57,480 bases of DNA, from positions 192,760 to 250,239 of the forward strand of contig CALWLS010000003.1 of the NCBI GenBank assembly GCA_944381575.1, written 5' to 3'. The DNA comes from an uncultured Lachnospiraceae bacterium. GTDB taxonomy: Bacteria > Bacillota > Clostridia > Lachnospirales > Lachnospiraceae. Both the position numbers and the translations under genes were made by a program. The notes under the pieces were generated by a model. It was not told the origin of the DNA and did no database searches. It saw nothing but the letters and a program-made list of their open reading frames with translations. This document shows positions 26,951 through 35,762 of the stretch, piece after piece; position 1 is the first letter of the stretch; each line of letters begins with the position of its first letter.

Positions 26951-27844
26951 ATGAAATTCAAACCGGATACGAGTTATGCGGGGCTTATACTGGGAGTGCT
27001 TGCACTCTCCGCTTCGGCCATATTCGTAAGGATAGCCAATGCTCCTTCATCAGTCATCGCATTTTACAGACTGCTCATTACAGGCATAGTACTGCTTCCT
27101 TTTTTACTGTTTGTTAAGTCCAACAGGGATGAGCTTAAGACAATAAATGCCAAAAAATACGGGCTTTTCGTACTTTCCGGCCTGCTGCTCGCAGTGCACT
27201 ATGTGATGTGGTTTGAGTCATTAAGATTTACATCCACCTCCAGCGCAACAGTGCTTGTGGCGCTGCAGCCTTTATTTTCCATACTCTGGGCATTCATATT
27301 CCTGCATGAAAAGGCGGCAAAGAGCTCTCTGGTCGGCTGTATCATAGCCATAATCGGAAGTGCCGTCATAGGCTGGGGAGACCTCGGCATCAGCATGATG
27401 GCTCTGTTTGGCGATGTGCTGGCAGTAGTAGCGGCAGGCATCATAAGCCTTTATTTCCTTGTGGGACAGGTGGTAAGAAGGGATACCGGGGTCGTCACAT
27501 ATTCGGTGTTCAGCTATTTTTCAAGCAGCGTGCTGTTGGCTTTGTATATCCTTATCATGGGCGACAGCTTTACCGGCTATAACGCCGTGACGTGGGGAGC
27601 CTTTCTTGGGCTTGCCCTTATTTCCACCATTGGCGGACAGTTCATTTTCAATATACTGTTAAAAAAGCTTTCCGCTACGGCGGTCTCCATGAGCATACTC
27701 GGAGAGCCGATAGGCACATGCATACTGGCTTACTTTATTTTAAGTGAGAGGATAGTATTGAGACAGTTTATCGGTATAGTCATCATACTTATCGGCCTCG
27801 GAATTTATTTCTTCTATCCTATATATAAGGCGAAGAAATCTTAA
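26951..27844 (+). CDS. EamA/DMT-superfamily transporter
   Basis: This 297-residue membrane protein has about ten predicted helices in two repeated halves, the pattern of drug/metabolite transporters. The family's first-helix pattern SASAIFVRIANAPSSVIAFYR and the MWFESLRFTSTSSATVLVALQPLF stretch support EamA. The substrate is unknown; amino acids or other metabolites are typical. AAGGAGG lies 11 nt before the ATG. It is a single-gene unit after the arginine operon terminator, so a link to arginine is possible only by position. Confidence 0.85.
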   Translation: MKFKPDTSYAGLILGVLALSASAIFVRIANAPSSVIAFYRLLITGIVLLPFLLFVKSNRDELKTINAKKYGLFVLSGLLLAVHYVMWFESLRFTSTSSATVLVALQPLFSILWAFIFLHEKAAKSSLVGCIIAIIGSAVIGWGDLGISMMALFGDVLAVVAAGIISLYFLVGQVVRRDTGVVTYSVFSYFSSSVLLALYILIMGDSFTGYNAVTWGAFLGLALISTIGGQFIFNILLKKLSATAVSMSILGEPIGTCILAYFILSERIVLRQFIGIVIILIGLGIYFFYPIYKAKKS

Positions 27845-28209
27845 AAGAGAATCGTTAAAAAACATTAAGCCTGATATTTCCATATTGCTTTGGACTAATA
27901 CAGCCATGATGCTATAGATGTATTTGATTAGCTATGTGCTATTCACCTTTTATAGGAAAATATGTATTTCTATCTGTATAAAACTGCTCCGGGAGACACC
28001 TATATTTGAGGCATTTAAAATTATATCTGTCGAAAATTTATTTCAGGTCACCCGTATAGACAGTTTTACGATCTCATCCGTACCAGTTGACGTTTTGTTG
28101 CAGATAAAATCTGTAAAATAGAAAAAAAGGTGACGCTATTACTGGTCATGATGATTTTCACCTGAAAATGATCTGACATCCTGATCGTTAGCGGGATATG
28201 CGCATTAAC
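27845..28209. other. Gene-free region
   Basis: No supported gene is found. An open frame at 27918-28121 starts at ATG without a ribosome binding site and has no family resemblance. Only weak inverted repeats, such as AGGTGA (about 28129) with TCACCT (about 28158), are seen. Confidence 0.4.
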
Positions 28210-28255
28210 AAAAACTCTCCCACCTGATATCGTGATATCAAGTGAGAGAGTTTTT
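28210..28255 (-). terminator. Long-stem terminator of tRNA-Thr (probably bidirectional)
   Basis: A stem of about 20 bp with a few mismatches is formed by AAAAACTCTCCCACCTGATA and its opposite arm ending GTGAGAGAGTTTTT (28242-28255). A and T runs lie on both sides, so it can stop transcription from either strand. Confidence 0.8.
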
Positions 28256-28263
28256 AATGTTCG

Positions 28264-28336
<73 letters not shown>

Positions 28337-28367
28337 TTGAGCTGTCTTTCTTAGCTCTGACTTGTAG

Positions 28368-28396
28368 ATTTTAGCATAATTAAAGTCGGCAATCAA
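28368..28396 (-). promoter_or_regulatory. Sigma-A promoter of tRNA-Thr
   Basis: On the minus strand TTGATT (28396-28391), a 17-bp spacer and TAAAAT (28373-28368) lie about 32 bp before the tRNA. Confidence 0.75.
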
Positions 28397-28743
28397 GAAG
28401 TATTTGCACCGAATGCAGGGGCTGTCTGTGCCTGAAAAGAATCGAATATGCACTGAATATGAGCCGATTATGGATATACTTTACTTGATTATTTGGCGGA
28501 TAAAGGATAAAATCAAAGTTCAGGCAACTATATATTGTAGTGGCCGTAAAAAATATGCTAAATCAAGATGCTTTATGGCCGGCTCCAAGGCTTTAATATC
28601 TTTGAGAGCTTTCATATTTTTATGATTTTAAGAGTCTTCAAGTCCTTCATAAATTTCAGGACTTTGTATGCGGGATGCCGGTACTGAATACACATATATA
28701 ACAAATTGACCATATTTGAATCAAAAAGAAACGGTGGGATATC
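28397..28743. other. Intergenic region before the thioredoxin-reductase-like gene
   Basis: No gene is supported; a frame at 28404-28625 lacks a ribosome binding site and family signals. A small hairpin AAGTCCT/AGGACTT (28640-28664) lies 80 bp before the next start. TTGACC (28706) has no good -10 partner. Confidence 0.4.
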
Positions 28744-29694
28744 ATGAAGGATATTTATGATGTTATTATCATAGGAGCAGGGCCGGCTGGGCTTGCGGCA
28801 GGTATATATGCCGGAAGGTACAGGCTCAGCACGCTCATACTGGAAAAGTCAGCTTACGGCGGACAGGCGGTGCTGACCTCCGAGATAGAAAATTATCCCG
28901 GGGTTTTCAATGAGGGGCCGGTGGGCGGACAGGAGCTTACGGAAAGGATGAGGGCTCAGGCTGCGCATTTCGGAGCAGAGTTTGAGACAGCGGAGATAGT
29001 ATCGGCAGAGTTTGACAGCACTGTAAAAAAACTTAAGGCCCAGGATGGCAGAGAGTTTTCTGCCCGTACGGTGATAATTGCCGGAGGCGCCCATTACAGG
29101 CCTATCGGCTGCAAAAATGAAGAAAGATTTGTGGGCTGCGGTATTTCCTACTGCGCTACCTGCGACGCCAATTTCTTTGCCGGGCTCGATGTTTACGTTG
29201 CCGGAGGCGGAGAGTCGGCCTTGGAGGAGGCCATGTATCTTGCAAGAGTGGCAAGGAGAGTATATATAGTCCACAGGAGAGATAAGTTCAGGGCCTCAGC
29301 CTATACTGTGGAGAGAGCCTCACGCATCGATAACATAAGCTTTATCATGGATTCTGTGGTAGAGGAAGCGGATGGGGAGGACGTTCTTGATACCCTCAGG
29401 ATCAGAAATGTCAAAACAGGGGAGATAAGCGTCGTAACAGCGGACGAGGAGGATGGAATGCTGGGACTGTTTGGCTTTGTGGGAATGGAGCCGGAGACCG
29501 GGATCTACGAGGCCGCAGGCATTGAGTTAAAGGACGGATATATAAATGCAGGCGAAGATACCCACACCAATAAGGACGGGGTATACGCAGCGGGAGACAT
29601 TAGGATAAAGAGCCTGAGGCAGATAGTAACTGCAGCAGCCGACGGGGCAGTGGCGGCCTTTGAGGCTGAAAGGTATTTGAGCAGCATCGGCTGA
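28744..29694 (+). CDS. trxB: Thioredoxin reductase-like NAD(P)H/FAD oxidoreductase
   Basis: This 316-residue flavoprotein has the FAD loop GAGPAGLAAGIYAGR at the N-terminus, the redox-active pair C137-A-T-C140 (SYCATCDANFF), a second nucleotide-binding loop (VAGGGESALEEA) and the C-terminal VYAAGDIRIKSLRQIVTAAADGA typical of TrxB. It would pass electrons from NAD(P)H to a thioredoxin. The second nucleotide loop reads GGGESA, where many NADPH-dependent TrxB have GGGxSA followed by a downstream basic motif; here RVYIVHRRDKFRA keeps the HRR, favouring NADPH. No thioredoxin gene is adjacent. GGTGGGAT precedes the ATG. Confidence 0.88.
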   Translation: MKDIYDVIIIGAGPAGLAAGIYAGRYRLSTLILEKSAYGGQAVLTSEIENYPGVFNEGPVGGQELTERMRAQAAHFGAEFETAEIVSAEFDSTVKKLKAQDGREFSARTVIIAGGAHYRPIGCKNEERFVGCGISYCATCDANFFAGLDVYVAGGGESALEEAMYLARVARRVYIVHRRDKFRASAYTVERASRIDNISFIMDSVVEEADGEDVLDTLRIRNVKTGEISVVTADEEDGMLGLFGFVGMEPETGIYEAAGIELKDGYINAGEDTHTNKDGVYAAGDIRIKSLRQIVTAAADGAVAAFEAERYLSSIG

Positions 29695-29737
29695 CGCATA
29701 TAGAACTGATATTAACTTACATCGACGGAAAGAATAT

Positions 29738-31786
29738 ATGACAAAGAACACGCAAAATTATAATGCTGACAGCATAACCGTACTTGAGGGGCTTGAGCCG
29801 GTCAGGAAAAGGCCGGGCATGTATATAGGCGGAGTGGGCACGAAGGGACTCAACCACCTGGTTTACGAGATCCTTGACAACGCCGTGGACGAGCACCTTG
29901 CGGGATATTGCAGCGAGGTATGGGTGACTCTTGAAAATGACGGCTCCTGTACGGTGGAGGATAACGGAAGGGGACTTCCGGTAGATCTCCATCAAAAAGG
30001 AGTTTCGGCGGAAAGAGTCATAATGACCACTCTTCATGCCGGCGGAAAGTTTGACGATAAGGCTTACAAGACCTCCGGCGGACTGCACGGAGTTGGATCT
30101 TCCGTTGTAAATGCTCTCTCAAAGAGCATGACCGTTGAAGTGGCAAGAAACGGGAAGATCTACAGGGACTCCTATTCGAGGGGCATACCGGTCACCGAGC
30201 TTAAGAACGGACTTCTTCCTGTTGTGGGAAAGGCCGACCATACAGGCACAAAGATCAATTTCCTTCCTGATGATGAGATATTTGAGAAAACCGTATTTAA
30301 GAGCGAATGGATTAAGTCAAGACTCCATGAAACAGCCTATCTTAATCCTGAACTTACCATACATTTCAGTGATCTGAGGGAACTCAATCAGCAGCCTAAG
30401 GCTGAGAGCTTTTCCCTTGGTGACGACGGACAGCTCTCCTTCGGACTGGACACTGAATCGTTAAGCCGTTCTGAGGAGATCACGGAAAAGGCAAGGACCG
30501 GGGGAGAACAGATCACCTACCATGAGCCGGAGGGGCTTAAGGCCTATGTCGCAGAGCTCAATAAGGGGCAGAACGCGGTGACTCCGATCATATATTTTAA
30601 GGATACGGCAGGGGATTCCGAGGTGGAATGCTGCTTCCAGTATGTTGACGCCTTTGAGGAAAACATACACGGGTTCTGTAATAATATATTCACCCAGGAG
30701 GGCGGCACCCATATAACCGGTTTTAAGACCAAGTATACCCAGCTGATAAATACATATGCGAGGCAGCTTGGTATCTTAAAGGAAAAGGACACCAATTTCA
30801 CAGGAGCGGATACAAGAAACGGCATGACCTGCGTCATAGCCATAAAGTACAGGGATCCGATATTTGAGGGACAGACCAAGACAAAGCTTGCAAGCGCTGA
30901 GGCTGCCCAGGATGTGGCCATGGTCACCGGGGAAAAGTTAGAGCATTACTTTGACAGAAATGTTGAGACCGTAAAGAGCATCATTTCCTGTGCTGAGAAA
31001 TCCGCAAAGATCAGAAAGGCGGAGGAAAAAGCCAAGACCAACCTCCTTTCAAAGAGCCGTTTTTCCTTTGATTCCAATGGAAAGCTTAAAGCCTGCACCT
31101 CCAAGGATCCTTCAAGGTGCGAGATATTCATAGTTGAAGGAGATTCCGCAGGCGGCTCCGCGGGAACCGCAAGGAACAGGGAATTCCAGGCCATACTTCC
31201 CATCAGGGGAAAGATCTTAAACGTTGAAAAGGCTACCATAGATAAGGTGCTTGCAAACGCGGAGATCAAGACCATGATCAACAGCTTCGGCTGCGGATTT
31301 TCCGAGGGCTACGGCAATGATTTTGACATTACCAAGCTGAACTACGACAAGATAATCCTTATGACGGATGCCGATGTGGATGGAAGCCATATAGATACCC
31401 TGCTGCTTACATTTTTCTACAGATTTATGCCGGAGCTGATATATAACGGGCATATCTACGTTTCCATGCCTCCGCTCTATCAGGTGACCCCAAAGGGAAA
31501 AAAGAAGGATCCGATATATCTGTACGACGACAGGGAATTAAAGAAATACCAGAAGGACCACGAGTCATCGACCTATGAGCTTAAAAGGTTCAAGGGGCTT
31601 GGAGAGATGGACCCGCCGGATCTCTGGGCGACCACCCTGGATCCTGAGCGAAGGGTATTAAAGAGGGTCGAGATAGAGGATGCAAGGCTTGCCTCCGAGG
31701 TGACAGAGCTGCTGATGGGATCAGAGGTCGGCCCAAGGCGTGAGTTTATATACAGCCATGCAGACGAGGCGGATCTGGATATATAA
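29738..31786 (+). CDS. parE: Type II topoisomerase subunit B (topoisomerase IV ParE-like)
   Basis: This 682-residue ATPase subunit has the GHKL fold: YEILDNAVDEHLAG near residue 42, DNGRGLPVDLHQKGVSAERVIM, and GGLHGVGSSVVNALS. The TOPRIM region follows with EIFIVEGDSAGGSAG near 465 and LMTDADVDGSHI. Gyrase B and ParE are hard to separate by eye. The adjacent A subunit lacks a GyrA box and the pair sits away from dnaA/recF, so a topoisomerase IV-like second enzyme is favoured. It starts 44 bp after trxB, with only a weak GGAAAG ribosome binding site, and the A subunit follows 91 bp later. Confidence 0.85.
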   Translation: MTKNTQNYNADSITVLEGLEPVRKRPGMYIGGVGTKGLNHLVYEILDNAVDEHLAGYCSEVWVTLENDGSCTVEDNGRGLPVDLHQKGVSAERVIMTTLHAGGKFDDKAYKTSGGLHGVGSSVVNALSKSMTVEVARNGKIYRDSYSRGIPVTELKNGLLPVVGKADHTGTKINFLPDDEIFEKTVFKSEWIKSRLHETAYLNPELTIHFSDLRELNQQPKAESFSLGDDGQLSFGLDTESLSRSEEITEKARTGGEQITYHEPEGLKAYVAELNKGQNAVTPIIYFKDTAGDSEVECCFQYVDAFEENIHGFCNNIFTQEGGTHITGFKTKYTQLINTYARQLGILKEKDTNFTGADTRNGMTCVIAIKYRDPIFEGQTKTKLASAEAAQDVAMVTGEKLEHYFDRNVETVKSIISCAEKSAKIRKAEEKAKTNLLSKSRFSFDSNGKLKACTSKDPSRCEIFIVEGDSAGGSAGTARNREFQAILPIRGKILNVEKATIDKVLANAEIKTMINSFGCGFSEGYGNDFDITKLNYDKIILMTDADVDGSHIDTLLLTFFYRFMPELIYNGHIYVSMPPLYQVTPKGKKKDPIYLYDDRELKKYQKDHESSTYELKRFKGLGEMDPPDLWATTLDPERRVLKRVEIEDARLASEVTELLMGSEVGPRREFIYSHADEADLDI

Positions 31787-31877
31787 AAATGCCGGATATG
31801 GATATTAAGCGCATAAGGATAACGATCCTGAAAATGCAGGTTCATGCAGCGCTTGGATAAGCTTTTGGAGAATATAA

Positions 31878-34118
31878 ATGCCTGAAAAGATACTTAGAAC
31901 AGAATACAGCGAGGAGATGCAGAAATCCTATCTGGATTACAGCATGTCCGTCATTACAGCAAGAGCCGTGCCTGATATCAGGGACGGACTCAAGCCTGTA
32001 CAGAGAAGACTGCTCTACGATATGGATGACTTAAATGTCAACCATGACAAAAAAGAAATGAAGTCGGCCCGTATCGCAGGCGACTGCATGGGACGCTTTC
32101 ATCCCCACGGGGATTCTTCCATATATGAAACCATGGTGGTCATGGCGCAGGATTTTAAGCGTTCCGTACCGCTGGTGGACGGCAAGGGCAACTTCGGTTC
32201 GATAGAAGGAGACCCTGCCGCTGCTCACAGATATACTGAGGCAAAGCTCAGGGAATTTACTGACGAGGTTTTCCTTAAGGACATAGATAAGTCAGTGAAT
32301 TTTGTGCCGACCTACGCCAACACCGAGACGGAGCCGGAGGTGCTTCCGGTCCGCATACCTAACTTCCTGTTAAACGGTTCCGAGGGAATAGCCGTGGGAA
32401 TGACCACATCCACGCCATGCCATAACCTTACGGAGCTGTGCAGGCTGTGTCTTGCGTATGTGGATAACAGGGAAATGAGCATAGATGAGATGCTTGAGAT
32501 AATGCCGGGACCGGACTTTCCTACCGGAGGGATCATTGCCAACGGATCGGAGCTTAAGAGCATCTATGAGACCGGATCCGGAAGGATACGCTTAAGAGGC
32601 AGGCTCAAGTTTGAAAAGGCGGCAAAAAGAGGTGAAAAGGATAAGCTTATAGTCACGGAGATCCCTTATACCATGATCGGAGCCGGCATAGGCAAATTTA
32701 TGCAGGATACGGCGGATTTGGTGGAGGCCAAAAAGCTCCCGGAGATCACCGACATAGGAAATGCTTCTGACGCAAGCGGAATAAGCATTTTCATGGAGCT
32801 TAAAAAGGACAGCGACATTGACCGCATTTCCAACATGCTCTATAAAAAGACCAGGCTCGAGGATACCTTTGGCGTAAACATGCTTGCCATATCCGACGGA
32901 AGGCCTGAGGTCATGAGCCTTAGGGACATACTGAACGCCTGGTACCGCTTCCAGCATGAGATAATAGAGAGGAAATACGCAGCCCTGCTCCGTAAGGAAG
33001 AGGACAAAAAGGAGATAGAAGAGGGGCTTATCGCTGCCTGCAGCATCATTGATCTTGTAATAGCTGTCATAAGGGGCGCAAAGAACAGGAAGGACGCCGA
33101 GGCCTGCCTTATAAACGGAGATACCACCAACATAGCCTTTAAGGAAAAGAGCTTTGAGGAGGATGCAAAGCACCTGAGATTTACGCCGCGTCAGGCAAAG
33201 GCCATACTTGAGATGCAGCTCTATAAGCTCATAGGCCTTGAGCTGATGGAGTTAAACAGGTCCTATAAGGCGACCTTGAAGGCAATAAAGGAATATAAGG
33301 GACTGATAGATGACAGCACAAAAAGGGACGACGTCATCAGGGAGGACCTTAGGCATATCATTGAAAAATACGGCTATCCGAGGAAGACCGTCATTGAGGA
33401 TATAGGGGAAACGATAGTTGAGGAAACTAAGGAGCCGGCGTCCGAATGCGTATTTGTCATGGACAGACTCGGTTACTGCAAGCTCATCGACAGGAATACC
33501 TATGACAGGAACAGGGAAACGGTGGATACGGATAACAGATATGTGCTGGAGTGCATGACTGACAGCCGCATACTTATATTTACAGATACCGGAGAGCTGC
33601 ACATGATAAAGTGCGGCGACGTCCCGATGAAGAAGCTTAAGGATAAGGGAGTACCGGTAGACAACATCTCGGGCTTTGAGGCGGCAAGGGAGGAGATACT
33701 GTTTTTAAGCGACAGGGAGAAGCTTAAAGATAGGAATCTCATATTCCTGACAAAGGAGGGAATGGTAAAACAGGTCGGATCCGCAGAATTTGAGACCAGT
33801 AAGAAAAATGTGGCGGCTACCAAGCTTAAGGACGGAGACAGCTTAAGGACTATCGTTTTAGTGAGCGAGATAGGTGAAAATACAGTGGCCGTATGGACTA
33901 AGGACGGATACGCATTAAGATTCGCTCTCGACGACGTGCCTGTGCTTAAAAAGAACAGTATGGGAGTGCGCGCCATCAGGCTTCATAAGGGAGATGAGTG
34001 CGCGGGCCTTGTCATAGTGGAGCCTTCCTCAATGGTGAAATTCGGAAAAAGAGAGGTTAAGCTTTCCAATTTAAAGACGGCTGTGCGGGGAGGAAGCGGT
34101 ACTAAGCAGAGGACCTGA
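31878..34118 (+). CDS. parC: Type II topoisomerase subunit A (topoisomerase IV ParC-like)
   Basis: This 746-residue subunit cuts and rejoins DNA. It has YSMSVITARAVPDIRDGLKPVQRRLLY near residue 18 and the catalytic tyrosine Y119 in AAAHRYTEAKL. The quinolone-region residues appear as GRFHPHGDSSIYE, with Ser at the usual key place and Ser again one residue later. The C-terminal beta-pinwheel part (from about 500) is shorter than in GyrA and has no QRRGGKG-type GyrA box, which supports ParC. TGGAG precedes the ATG. It is probably cotranscribed with parE. Confidence 0.87.
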   Translation: MPEKILRTEYSEEMQKSYLDYSMSVITARAVPDIRDGLKPVQRRLLYDMDDLNVNHDKKEMKSARIAGDCMGRFHPHGDSSIYETMVVMAQDFKRSVPLVDGKGNFGSIEGDPAAAHRYTEAKLREFTDEVFLKDIDKSVNFVPTYANTETEPEVLPVRIPNFLLNGSEGIAVGMTTSTPCHNLTELCRLCLAYVDNREMSIDEMLEIMPGPDFPTGGIIANGSELKSIYETGSGRIRLRGRLKFEKAAKRGEKDKLIVTEIPYTMIGAGIGKFMQDTADLVEAKKLPEITDIGNASDASGISIFMELKKDSDIDRISNMLYKKTRLEDTFGVNMLAISDGRPEVMSLRDILNAWYRFQHEIIERKYAALLRKEEDKKEIEEGLIAACSIIDLVIAVIRGAKNRKDAEACLINGDTTNIAFKEKSFEEDAKHLRFTPRQAKAILEMQLYKLIGLELMELNRSYKATLKAIKEYKGLIDDSTKRDDVIREDLRHIIEKYGYPRKTVIEDIGETIVEETKEPASECVFVMDRLGYCKLIDRNTYDRNRETVDTDNRYVLECMTDSRILIFTDTGELHMIKCGDVPMKKLKDKGVPVDNISGFEAAREEILFLSDREKLKDRNLIFLTKEGMVKQVGSAEFETSKKNVAATKLKDGDSLRTIVLVSEIGENTVAVWTKDGYALRFALDDVPVLKKNSMGVRAIRLHKGDECAGLVIVEPSSMVKFGKREVKLSNLKTAVRGGSGTKQRT

Positions 34119-34180
34119 AGCTCAAGATTTTAAATGATGCGGTTTAGACCGGGTAAATATAGTTTTAGGATATGAATATT

Positions 34181-34206
34181 TTCAGGAGAGACTATTTCAG
34201 GAGAGA
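34181..34206 (+). repeat. Tandemly duplicated Shine-Dalgarno segment
   Basis: TTCAGGAGAGA occurs at 34181-34191 and again at 34196-34206, 15 bp apart. Only the second, ending 2 nt before the ATG at 34209, overlaps the usual position. Confidence 0.7.
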
Positions 34207-34208
34207 TC

Positions 34209-34880
34209 ATGAAGAAAACGGACGCAGCTACTGAAAAAATACTTGACCTTTCCCATACGGCGGCAGCAGATATCTTCAGCCAGGTGAGCTATCCCTGGGA
34301 AGCGCTTCCGCTCATAAAGGAATTTATAATAAAATACGGTTCAGGCCTAAGCCCTGAGGAATACGACCATCCTGAGGAGGACGTATGGATACATAAAAGC
34401 GCCAATGTCTACCCCTCGGCTTATATAGAGGGCCCCTGCATCATAGGCGCGGGGACAGAGGTAAGGCACTGTGCGTTTATAAGAGGCTCGGCATTTATAG
34501 GAGAGAACTGTGTCGTGGGGAATTCCACGGAGCTTAAAAATGTTATCCTCTTCGATAAGGTGCAGGTACCACATTATAATTATGTGGGAGATTCCATATT
34601 AGGTTACGGGTCGCATATGGGAGCCGGCAGCATAACCAGCAATGTGAAAAGCGATAAGAAAAATGTCAAAGTGCATTTTGAGGAGGGAGATGTGGAAACA
34701 GGGCTTAAAAAGTTCGGAGCCGTTTTAGGGGATCACGTTGAGATAGGCTGCGGCTCGATACTTAACCCGGGAAGCGTCATAGGCAGTAACTCCACGGTAT
34801 ATCCTCTCTCAAGCGTGCGCGAGGCAGTGGATAACGGAAGCATTTACAAGCGGCAGGGAGAGGTCGCAAGGAAAATATAA
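34209..34880 (+). CDS. Left-handed beta-helix acyltransferase-like protein
   Basis: This 223-residue protein has hexapeptide repeats (I/V/A-G-x4) from about residue 60 to 200: [36 protein letters not shown], then [33 protein letters not shown]. These form the beta-helix of the GlmU-C/LpxA type. Proteins of this size in clostridia are often labelled UDP-N-acetylglucosamine pyrophosphorylase-like, but there is no N-terminal nucleotidyltransferase domain here. The acyl-acceptor is unknown. [21 protein letters not shown] closely resembles the GlmU acetyltransferase region. It lies 11 bp before upp. Confidence 0.75.
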   Translation: MKKTDAATEKILDLSHTAAADIFSQVSYPWEALPLIKEFIIKYGSGLSPEEYDHPEEDVWIHKSANVYPSAYIEGPCIIGAGTEVRHCAFIRGSAFIGENCVVGNSTELKNVILFDKVQVPHYNYVGDSILGYGSHMGAGSITSNVKSDKKNVKVHFEEGDVETGLKKFGAVLGDHVEIGCGSILNPGSVIGSNSTVYPLSSVREAVDNGSIYKRQGEVARKI

Positions 34881-34891
34881 GGAAATCGACC

Positions 34892-35533
34892 ATGAAAAAG
34901 CTTTATGAAAAAGTTTATGAGATGGATCATCCCCTGATACAGCATAAGATAACACTGCTCAGGGACAGGCACACAGGGACCAACGAGTTCAGGAAGATAG
35001 TCGAGGAGCTGGGAATGCTCATGGGCTTTGAGGCTCTCCATGATCTTCCTGTGGAAAACGTAGAGGTGGAAACGCCCATAGAGAAATGCTTAAGCCCTGT
35101 GATTTCCGGGCGAAAGCTTGCGGTCGTTCCGATCTTAAGGGCAGGGCTCGGACTTGTTCCGGGGATACTTTCACTGACGCCTTCCGCCAAGGTGGGACAT
35201 ATTGGAATGTACAGGGACGAGGAAACTCATGAACCTCACGAGTATTTCTGCAAGCTTCCGGAACCGATCTCTGAAAGGATCATAGTGGTAACGGATCCCA
35301 TGCTTGCCACAGGAAGTTCGGCCGTAGACGCCGTAGATCTCATTAAGCAAAGGGGCGGCAAAAAGATCAAGTTTATCTGCATCATAGCCGCGCCTGAGGG
35401 AGTAAAGCGTTTTAATGAGGCGCATCCTGACGTGGAATTATATATCGGACATCTGGACAGGGAACTGAACGGGGATGCTTATATATGTCCAGGTCTTGGG
35501 GATGCCGGAGACAGGATATTCGGTACACAGTAA
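34892..35533 (+). CDS. upp: Uracil phosphoribosyltransferase
   Basis: This 213-residue enzyme salvages uracil to UMP using PRPP. It shows [15 protein letters not shown] near residue 72, the PRPP loop [16 protein letters not shown] near 130, and the family's end [17 protein letters not shown]. The length is standard. There is no good Shine-Dalgarno beyond AAGGAAAT, so coupling with the upstream gene (11 bp gap) is likely. A terminator follows at 35576. Confidence 0.96.
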   Translation: MKKLYEKVYEMDHPLIQHKITLLRDRHTGTNEFRKIVEELGMLMGFEALHDLPVENVEVETPIEKCLSPVISGRKLAVVPILRAGLGLVPGILSLTPSAKVGHIGMYRDEETHEPHEYFCKLPEPISERIIVVTDPMLATGSSAVDAVDLIKQRGGKKIKFICIIAAPEGVKRFNEAHPDVELYIGHLDRELNGDAYICPGLGDAGDRIFGTQ

Positions 35534-35575
35534 CGGGTTGAAGCAGAGAAGACATAACGGAGTAGCATATCTTAA

Positions 35576-35612
35576 AGCGGGCTTGGGGACAGAGACCTAA
35601 GCCCGTTTTGGC
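35576..35612 (+). terminator. Terminator after upp
   Basis: CGGGCTTGGG (35578-35587) pairs with CCTAAGCCCG (35596-35605), followed by TTTTGGCTTTT. Confidence 0.85.
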
Positions 35613-35620
35613 TTTTATAT

Positions 35621-35677
35621 CTTAATGTGTCTTTATACATCTTTACGCATCTTAACACGCCTTTATATAATCTTAAT
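35621..35677 (+). promoter_or_regulatory. Array of six phased CTTWAY boxes, candidate KdpE-like response-regulator site
   Basis: CTTAAT, CTTTAT, CTTTAC, CTTAAC, CTTTAT and CTTAAT begin at 35621, 35631, 35641, 35651, 35661 and 35672, one helical turn apart. OmpR/PhoB-family regulators bind direct repeats of such hexamers (for example TTAACA boxes) on one face of DNA. The array lies upstream of the K+ operon that encodes such a regulator, and about 43 bp before a possible -10 TATGAT (35720-35725). Confidence 0.6.
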
Positions 35678-35762
35678 ATCACACACTATTTCTTATTATC
35701 TTTTTTAGCCTGTTTGTACTATGATATAGACTTGATTTAAGAAAGAAGGAGTGTATGCTCAT

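Noticed and set aside
27918-28121. A 67-codon frame in the gap after the EamA transporter
   Set aside because: It has no ribosome binding site and looks like random AT-rich coding.
28404-28625. A 73-codon frame between tRNA-Thr and trxB
   Set aside because: It lacks a Shine-Dalgarno and recognisable protein features; it overlaps no conserved signal.
35621-35680. A CRISPR array or simple microsatellite at the phased hexamers
   Set aside because: The units are 10 bp with variable second halves and no spacers; the pattern fits protein-binding boxes better.
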